Origin: Liolophura sinensis
Taxonomy: Eukaryota > Mollusca > Polyplacophora > Chitonida > Chitonidae
Reading direction: 5' to 3'
Assembly (NCBI RefSeq): GCF_032854445.1
Contig: NC_088296.1
Span: forward strand, 2,255,246 to 2,319,245
Length of the DNA: 64,000 nt
Below the pieces are notes generated by a model. That model did not search any database. It was not told where the DNA came from and saw only the letters and a list, made by a program, of their open reading frames with translations. Shown here piece by piece: positions 21,649-30,600 of this stretch. Positions within the stretch are counted from its first letter, which is position 1, and the number at the start of each line of letters is the position of its first letter. A program made the position numbers and the translations under genes.

Positions 21649-24600
21649 ACCAGTGTTTTGTCGTCGTGCTCAAGAGTATTTCACTTATGGTAGGAGGAAA
21701 CCTTGACACCCACAACCATCAGCAGTTTGCTAAAAGACCTTCCCACGTACGTCCAGGGGGATATCACAGGGAGCATAGATACCCACTGACACGTAATCTG
21801 CAGGTAACCCAACATAAATTACTCACCATACGTCTCTGGTGTAGTCGTCTGGGCCAACGTCGTCGTCGTCGTTGTCGTCGGTGGACGAGGGGTCGTTGTT
21901 CGGGCTATTGTTGGAGACGTGGTCCCTCTGCTCCCAAGAAAAGTAGGATGAGGTGGTGTTGTTGTCGCCCTTGATGTTCCGTATATAACAGTGGTGAACG
22001 GAATCGTTGTTCGGTATAGTGATGTCCCCCAAGTTAATAATGTGGTAAATCCTCTGTACACCCTGGTTGTGGTTGTGGTGACCACAGCGTGGTACGATGC
22101 AGACGTTGTCAGGGTTCCTGTAGACGGGAAGCAGATTGAAATTGAGATGGCGTTTGTGTAAAACAAATGTGTGTGATGGGACGGTGTGTGTGTGTGTGTG
22201 TGTGTGTGTGGGAGGGGGTGGGGGTGGGGTAGTGGCTGTTTCCTGTAACTTTTCACCCCTCAGCTGTAAAACCATGTGCATTTTAATTCACTTCTGGGGC
22301 AGTCTCAAACTTACAGTTCGCATTATCATGGCTAGAATTGTACAACATATAGAGTACAGCGCATGTGTTGCTCTCTACCTTTCGCTTTACATCATCTTAT
22401 GCACGAAACAATTTCGTAGAGCAAGATTTAAAACGTCTTGAATACACCAAAGATTCTCGGCAGTTCATAGCCAGATGTCAGGGAGTTTTGATTGGTTATA
22501 TTCGAGAACTTGTCTACATACTGCAAAATGTGATGTGCATCGGCAACCGGCCTGAGCCAACCATCGCCCCATTCATTCAAGTAGTATCGCCTGTATGCGA
22601 TTTACGAGGCTATATTCATACAGGGTATAGAATAAGTGGGCCATTATATTAACTGTATTAAACGAGGGGTTTAATTTTAATTTTTAAACAGATACAAATG
22701 GCATCACGAGTATTATAAATTTGATATAATGGGTCACGAATTGTACATCCTATTTATCTCATAATTTGTTTTGAATGGATTTAGGTGGTTGATAGAGAAG
22801 ACAACGACTGTTTGTTTTGACAAGTATGTAAATGAGATGCCTACTGATATCGATATATGTGAAACGGATGGAGCCAAACTACACATTTAGCTACATATAG
22901 TTGTAGACAACATTTAGGAAATCTGTGATTTCCGTGAACAGAAAACATAACACAGTGCATTAGTGTGCTATAAGACGACGAGTTTTGCTTTTTTTTGAAA
23001 ATATAACCGTCATAGCTGTTCATTTATCAATATATTTGGTGTGGACGTTCATACAAAAGTGTGACCTAAAACTAGGTCATGTCTTTGACGTCACCCGATG
23101 ACCTGCAGGGTGCGACAAGCGGTGATTTCGAGAACCATACTGAACAAAATATTCAAATGTAAGCTTTCAAAACGTATGTGCTTGTCTTACTAATATCGTA
23201 TTCGATGTGGCAAATAGAATGTACTAGACCTTACAGAAATGATGAGGTACATCAGTTGCAGACCAGTTCATACACACGAGACAACTTTTTGGTGCTCTAC
23301 AAAGTAGTAAGTAAACTTTTTAGGTTGTTAACTTCGTGGCAATTTTATACTGAGGCATGATGCTGTCGTTGATGACGGAGCTTGAGTTCACCGTCTGTGA
23401 GCACTGGTACCTTGGTGAGGCTTACAGTGCCAAACGCTTCATTCCCTTTCTCCAACCTTTGCTATTTTTTCATATTTCATGATAATAAATGTTATGCCTA
23501 TCCTCTGTCCAAAAACCCGTCTGGCTCCAAGGAACTGTTGTCCGATATAGTGGCTCCAAGGAACTGTTGTCCGATACAGTGGCCCCAAGGAACTGTTGTC
23601 CGATACAGTGGCTCCAAGGAACTGTTGTCCGATACAGTGGCTCCAAGGAACTGTTGTCCGATAGGCCTACAGCGGCTCCAAGGAACTGTTGTCCGATACA
23701 GTGGCTCCAAGGAACTGTTGTCCGATACAGTGGCTCCAAGGAACTGTTGTCCGATACAGTGGCTCCAAGGAACTGTTGTCCGATACAGTGAGTGATCGCT
23801 ATCCTGACTTTTTTCCCACGGCCATAAACAATAGGAGTAGTTTGGTATGCAGTTGTACTTTTTCATTGCATACGCTTGTCAATGAAAGTTCAGGTGACCA
23901 ATCAAGATTTTGCTTTATTTACATAACTCATGGAGTGCTGAAAATTTACATCACTAATGTTATATCACTGACACGTTCAAATTATGGGATAGCTTTAATT
24001 ATTCCACAGCTGTTATCTTCCCTTGTCTGCTCTATGCATTCCAGTATACTAAAGCATACGACACTCATCGATGTCAGAAATTGTCAACCGTGGAGTCGTT
24101 GAGAGTCACCTGGCTGGCCTGACAATTATCCTTTCCCACTTACAACATGCAACATATGTATAGTGATCACTCAGATATGACTGCAGTATTGTGGGAGTGG
24201 TGCTAATCTATCACGCACCTTACAGCGCATGTGCCACTCTTGCTCATTTTAGATCATTGCCACCACTAGACAAGCTTGACATTTGGAGCCCGAGCGACGC
24301 ACACTTTCGCTCACACCACTGATGTCCTCGAGTGCAACTGTTTTATCAGTTTTCAGCAAGAAATTGTTTCAGATCTTGGCCAGACTCATCTTGAGAATGA
24401 AGATAATGTATGTTATCTAAGAATCTAAGTTTGGGACGATGCTTCCTGGTATTATCTCCTGCCTCATTAATTTGACCACACTTATCTCCGCGTTTTTCAA
24501 GATTTCTGGACAAAACTTTGTTTGTGGTGGCAGTGATGGAAAACGAGAATGCAGGAGTATGAGCTGAACAGATTCCTTGACCTTGGATGATACACAAATT

Positions 24601-27600
24601 AGGACCGTGTTACGGGTAACCCATGTCTTCGAGCGGGTCTCATACAGTGCTAACGCTGCTAAACAAACATACAGAGTCTCCTTAAAAGACAAACCGGCTG
24701 AATCTCTTTCATGTTATTGACCCGACATACCATAAATGTCCTAATATCCTCTCCTTTAAAAAATTGCAATTTCTGAACTATCTCGATTGTTTATATAAAA
24801 AGCTGTTTTGGAATTTGTGTGAAAAGTAGGACGATGCAAAGGAAATGTAAATTTCAAAAAGAAAATTACTATTTTATTATATACATTTGACTTGAAAAAT
24901 ACACTTTTTGGAGATGAAATGGAAGGTAATTTACTGTGACTCACCTAAAATGGCTGGCTGAATGGTTGTATGAGCCCCTTCTCTGGTCTGTGGCTTTGTC
25001 ACAATCATTGATGTGTAAGGGGTAACAAACTGGTACTGTCAAGTGAAGACAAATAGAAGAACAATTACAATACATTTAACTGATGTAAGAAAGCATATTT
25101 CAGACAGTTAAACCACCCACGCACTGAAGTTTATAGGTAATTCGGGCGGATAATCCCTAATAAAATTTAAGTAGAAGCTGTAAATAAATTAAACAAATTT
25201 TGAAGAATAAAAAACTTCCATTTAAAATTCAGTAGTATACGATACTTTATTCTGCTAGTCAAATATGGAGTGAGGCACGGAACACAACAATACCTTTATC
25301 TCCACATTTGAACAAAGAACTTTACTGATCCAGCAAGAGGCCATGTACTATTAGAAGTTTGTGTATGATTTAGAAAGACTTTCAAATAAAAAACATTTTC
25401 ATGAGCGCGTTGCATTTTTAAGAAAAAAACAACAGATTAATTAGTTTCCATTGACTTTTTTCGTATCACTTATTATTCTTTTTGAAACACGAATATGTTA
25501 AGTTTCCAATGACCACAAAATTAAAATTTCAGTATAAGTATAAATGTCTGTAACATTTGTTGTCCTCTTACTGTGTACGTCCTTTGTACCCACAGGCGAT
25601 GCTTATAGCTACCGTATCGGAGAAACAGTCATATTTGATTCGGGATTAATTTTAAATAAAGCCTTTTGTTTAAGTCAATCCACGTTAAAACTTACTGCTG
25701 CAAAAACTAGTGTATCCAGGTTATTCCATCAAACGCCTTCGCAAAGTTTTACATTTTTTTTAAAATGCGTACAATTTTCTAGTAGGTCAGTTTGAAGAGA
25801 GCGTCTACAATTTCTGGCATTCTTCTTCGCGATTGTGTCTAAATTCGCGTAATGTGGGACTAATGGCGTTCATCGTGTTGAATTATATCACCATGTTGGT
25901 TATAAAAACGGTTGCAATTAATTGTGCAAACTGAGATAGATATTTTATAGTAGACAACATGTATAATATAATGGTACTCGATTTGAATAACGATTTTACT
26001 TATACGCCTACAACATGTTTTGCACATTTCCAACTTCATTAAAAAGCCGGCTGATGTTTGTATGAGTCGGTCCTAATTTCGTGCTTTATATACCTTTTTA
26101 GTTCTTCGGAGGTTTGTATTTTTTGAGTTGGCCTAGCCATTATTGACCTGGAACGACCATTTTGGTTGACGGATAGTATACGATTGTCTATTTCGATGTA
26201 TAGATTTTTTTTTCATGATAGTTGCCTATAAAAACGTAGGTTTTGGAAATGTTGTTTTCAAGAAATAAAGAAATACATGTCGCCTTGAACGAAGGTAAAA
26301 CAGCGCATACAGACCTACAAGCATCGTGAACCCTCGTGTGTATTCGAAGCAAAGCCTCGTGAGCACTGATATTAGCGAACTACGCAAAATCAACCGACAT
26401 ATGGATCATTCGATCTCATGTAACAGAGCTTGTCTGTCTGTTTGTTCAACAAGTTCCTGTGCATGCTAAACATTGCCAATAAAACAGAGTATGTGTGTAC
26501 CTTCAGAGACAGCCTGAGTGCTTCCGCTTTTGCTTGTTGGAATTCTGTCGAGGATGGATCGTCAATTTCCCAGTGTTTTCTCGATCAGCTGTTTCACGGT
26601 TAGATAAACCCACAGGCGTTCTAGGGAGGTGGGCTCCTGGTTTGTAGAGGGGACTGCTGTGGTCGACACGGTGGGTGTAGGTTTTGGGTACTGAGGCAGA
26701 GTCACGGTTATTCTTTGAAATGTCGCCGTGGATGACTGACCGCTGTCTATGACAATGGTAAGCATACGAGAAGCCGTGTCTGGAGACACATCGTACCGTC
26801 CGGCTACCATGATTTCGGAACCACTGAACACGGTTGGGAAATCCGATTTCGTCAAAGTTGATTGTCGACTAAATCACTGATATACTTAAACTTCACCTCA
26901 GATAACAACGGCGAAGAGATCTCGTTGTAAAACCCGGCAAGCTGCAGAGCAGCGTCAGCATCTTCGACAATCTTGCGCGCGAAACCTTTGTTCCTGATTG
27001 ACAATTTCCGGAGGAGTTCGAAGTCCGCAAACGCCCCGAATGCTAACGAGTAGATGGACTGGCGACTGTGACGCGCTTGACGAACGTTCTCTAAAATTGT
27101 GTTGGAATTTGTCACCCCCGAAGTGGCCTGTCCGTCAGTCAGGAACAACAGCATGGGCGGTTTTGTGTCGTGGTAGGATAGAGTATGTAATCCTCTCAAT
27201 AGAGCGTCGTTGATGTTCGTACCTGCAGCAAAATGATAAATAATGAAGTGGAAATTAGGACCGAATAAATCAATAAACAGACAAACATTTTAAGAATTGC
27301 AGTTAAAAGCTGGGAAAAGATAAAGCAAATAACAACAACAACAAATAAAATAAAAGTAAGAACAAAAAAAAATGTATCATGATTGCGACTTAGTGGAAAA
27401 CAAGTGTTTTTTATAAAGTATTTGGCTACAACGTGTACATATGAGCCAAAATGCAAACGTCACCGATAACTAACTTCTATTTCGAACGAGTGTGGACACC
27501 TTGTGGCAATCGTGAAAACATATGCACAGGGAATGTATCACTTGATATTCAAGATATTTTGCTTATGATTTGCTTGAGTCAGCACATTTAAACTCACCTC

Positions 27601-30600
27601 CTGACGCCCCGATGGTGTTAGCGAACTGTTTAGCTCTAGCGATGTTTTCAACAGTAGCTGGTATCAATCCCTCCAAATTCCATGCTGTGACCACATTACT
27701 GAAGAGCAGGATGGCGAATTCGTCGACAGGCCGCAGTTCTCCGAGGATGAAAAGAAGAGCTTCGCGGAGCTGACGGTTTTTCCGGCCAGCCATAGAACCA
27801 CTGGTATCCAACACAAATACTATACGTTTCCCAATCGGTGAAAGATTCTCCGGCGCGAAGAAATGTACGAAATAACCATCAGATACCTGGAAACAAAAAA
27901 CAATTTCTTCTCAGATGTAGCGTTGGGTCGGAAAACCTTATGTGCGCGCGAAGTAACGATGCCAATTACTGATGCCACAATTACACTCCGATCGCTACGT
28001 GTATGCCGGATGAATCGTAAGTCTTTGACACATCGGCGATTGAGTTCAACTGTCAATGGCTAGATGAGATGAGTTGAGCCGCGTCTTCACATCTCGTGTT
28101 ACGCCAAGCTTAATGGAATAGAATGGTTAAAACAGCCAAAGGCTGTGATGGTGAAGCGCTAAGGAGACGAGGGATTTAGTTGAAATCCAGCTCGCGTTGC
28201 TTCAGCTGCGTAATTATGTAGTGGGTTTTCAGGAGAAAGATGGTGCTTTATTTTTCCTCTCCGAAAGAAGATCAGTAAAAGTGCGCCGTCACATAAGTAG
28301 ATATGTAATAAATAATAATAAAAATCAGTGCAAAAAAGAGCCTGCGTTCAGTTGGTCCCTGTACGTACCAGTATTTCTCCCTCCAGATTCACGGTATGAT
28401 CCACGTCATAGTTGACGATAAACTGCCCGGCTACCCCCTCGTGATGAGTAGTCCACCTGCTGCTCGGGGGTTGGGGAGAACGTCACTTCTGCCGAGTTTG
28501 CTGTCAGGCTCCTTATTCGGGCAAAGCGGTTAGTCGCTAGATGAAAAAGCAACATCGAGGAAACCACAAGAAAAAATGGAGTTTTGCAAGAGCAAACTGA
28601 ATAGTGTTTTGGTGAGAAAGATACATCAAGGAAATGACAGAAAAAATACCAAATTGTGCTCAAGAACAAACCGAGTAGTGACTAAGTCAGAAAGAAGTAT
28701 CGATGAAATAACTATTAACACAATGAGTTGTGCAAGAGCATACTGGATAGTGCCTAGGTGAGAACACAAAAAACATCAAGGAAATGATAGGAAGCACACT
28801 GAGTTTTGCAAGAGCAAACCGAATGGAGCCTACATGTGTGTGAGACATAAATATAAAGGAAACGACAGGAAACACATTGTGTTGTGCATAAGCAAACTGA
28901 ATAGTGTCTACATGTGGGTGAGACAGAAACATCGAAGAAACGACTGGAAACTCAGTGAGTTGTGGAAGTGCATATTGGATAGTGTCTAGGTGAGAACACA
29001 AAAAAACATCTAGGAAATGGCAGAAAGCACGCTGAGTTTTGCAAGAGCAAACTGAATAGAGCCTACATATGTGTGAGATATAAACATCAAGAAAACGACA
29101 GGAAACACATTGGGTTGTGAAAGAGCAAACGGGACAGTGCCAATGGGAGACGGGAACATCGAGGGAGTGACAGGAATGGCACTGAATTGTGGAAGAACAA
29201 ACCGAATAGTAAGACAGAAGCATCAAGGAAATGATGAGACATGCGAAACACAAACAACTACGCCATCAGGTGAAATAAGATATAATGTTGCCAACGCAAA
29301 AATAAGTTAACATTTATCACAGCATCACTTTCGACGCCTTAACGCAACATTTTTGATTCATAAACATCCAATAGTGTTACCCAAGTGGGACCTTTAACTG
29401 CTCTTTTAACTGTGCAAATAACAGCTACATTACGTTTTGTGCCCATATCACTTGTTAGACATGTTAAAGTTCTTGATGTCTTAGCAATAAAAATAAAATC
29501 TCTTGGAGCTTTGTATGGTTTTAACGGATTGTCTGGATTGGAATGGGAAGGAAAGAAACCAGAAACAGGGTTTCATTTGACAAAATGGTTTCTAGCATGA
29601 CCATACAAATCCATTCCAACGTAATATCCTAAATATAAGCGTCAAATCGACCGCTAAACACGAGCTCTACATTTACTAGTTAACCGTTCTTCTAAGTATG
29701 AACACCCAGCTGCAAATTCCATCCTGTCAAAATTAGGCTTTGTTTTAGGCCTTGTGTCAAAATGACTTTGTGAACAAGTCCATTCTGACGTCTTACGTCG
29801 CCACCATTAGAGTCATTCGCAAGGACACATATACGTACCTGTGATTACATTAGCTGTGAGCCTGTCCCCAGTCAATTCCGGCACGGTCAGTTCAGTTATC
29901 TCCCTTGTCTCGTTAATAAACACGTGGACTTGGAGATCCGGCACGACTTGTCCGGGATTGATGTGGATCACGTGCTCGTACAGGCCCAGTCGACGCTGGA
30001 GCAGCTCCTGGTACGTCAAATTAAACATGACGTCACTGCGCGCGGCCACGTTGACGCTCACCACAAAGTCGTTGGTTTCTCTTGCGCTGTGACAAGTGAG
30101 GGAGAAATGGCTCAGAAACAATCAGGAAACTCATAAAGTACAAGATATTCTGTAACCCTTCCCCCCTCCCCGTTCTCTTTCCAACGTATTTATGCGAACT
30201 CAGGTTGTGGATAGGAGAAAAGAGTGTTAATATGGTGAATGAGTTTAATATGAAATGATAGGTAAAAAAGGTGAAGTAAGGCTCATCGGACTGAAAACTA
30301 GGTGAAAAGAAGTAATTTAATGAGAAATAATCCGACAAAAACCACTTTACACAGCATGATTCTGTATTGCAAGCTTCTGGAGAGTACTATAGAAACTTAC
30401 AGTTTACAAAAATCAAGTGTAACTTATATGAATGTGTCGCTAATTTGTTTTTATGACTTTCTTACAATTATTTTCGTGAAACGGAGCCAAAGGAAAACTT
30501 AGTGTGGTTTATTTGTAACGATTACATCTAACGTTGTACGTATACCTAAAAATCTTGATGAAAATGAAGAAATAATTTCACAACTGACAGTATTTGCCAT

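Noticed and set aside
23522-23789. 29-bp repeats resembling CRISPR repeats in length
   Set aside because: Units are head to tail with no spacers, in an intron of a eukaryotic gene.
25544-25795. Small secreted protein starting with a hydrophobic leader
   Set aside because: The rest has no homologous look, the leader overlaps an acceptor-like pyrimidine tract, and no downstream exon fits.
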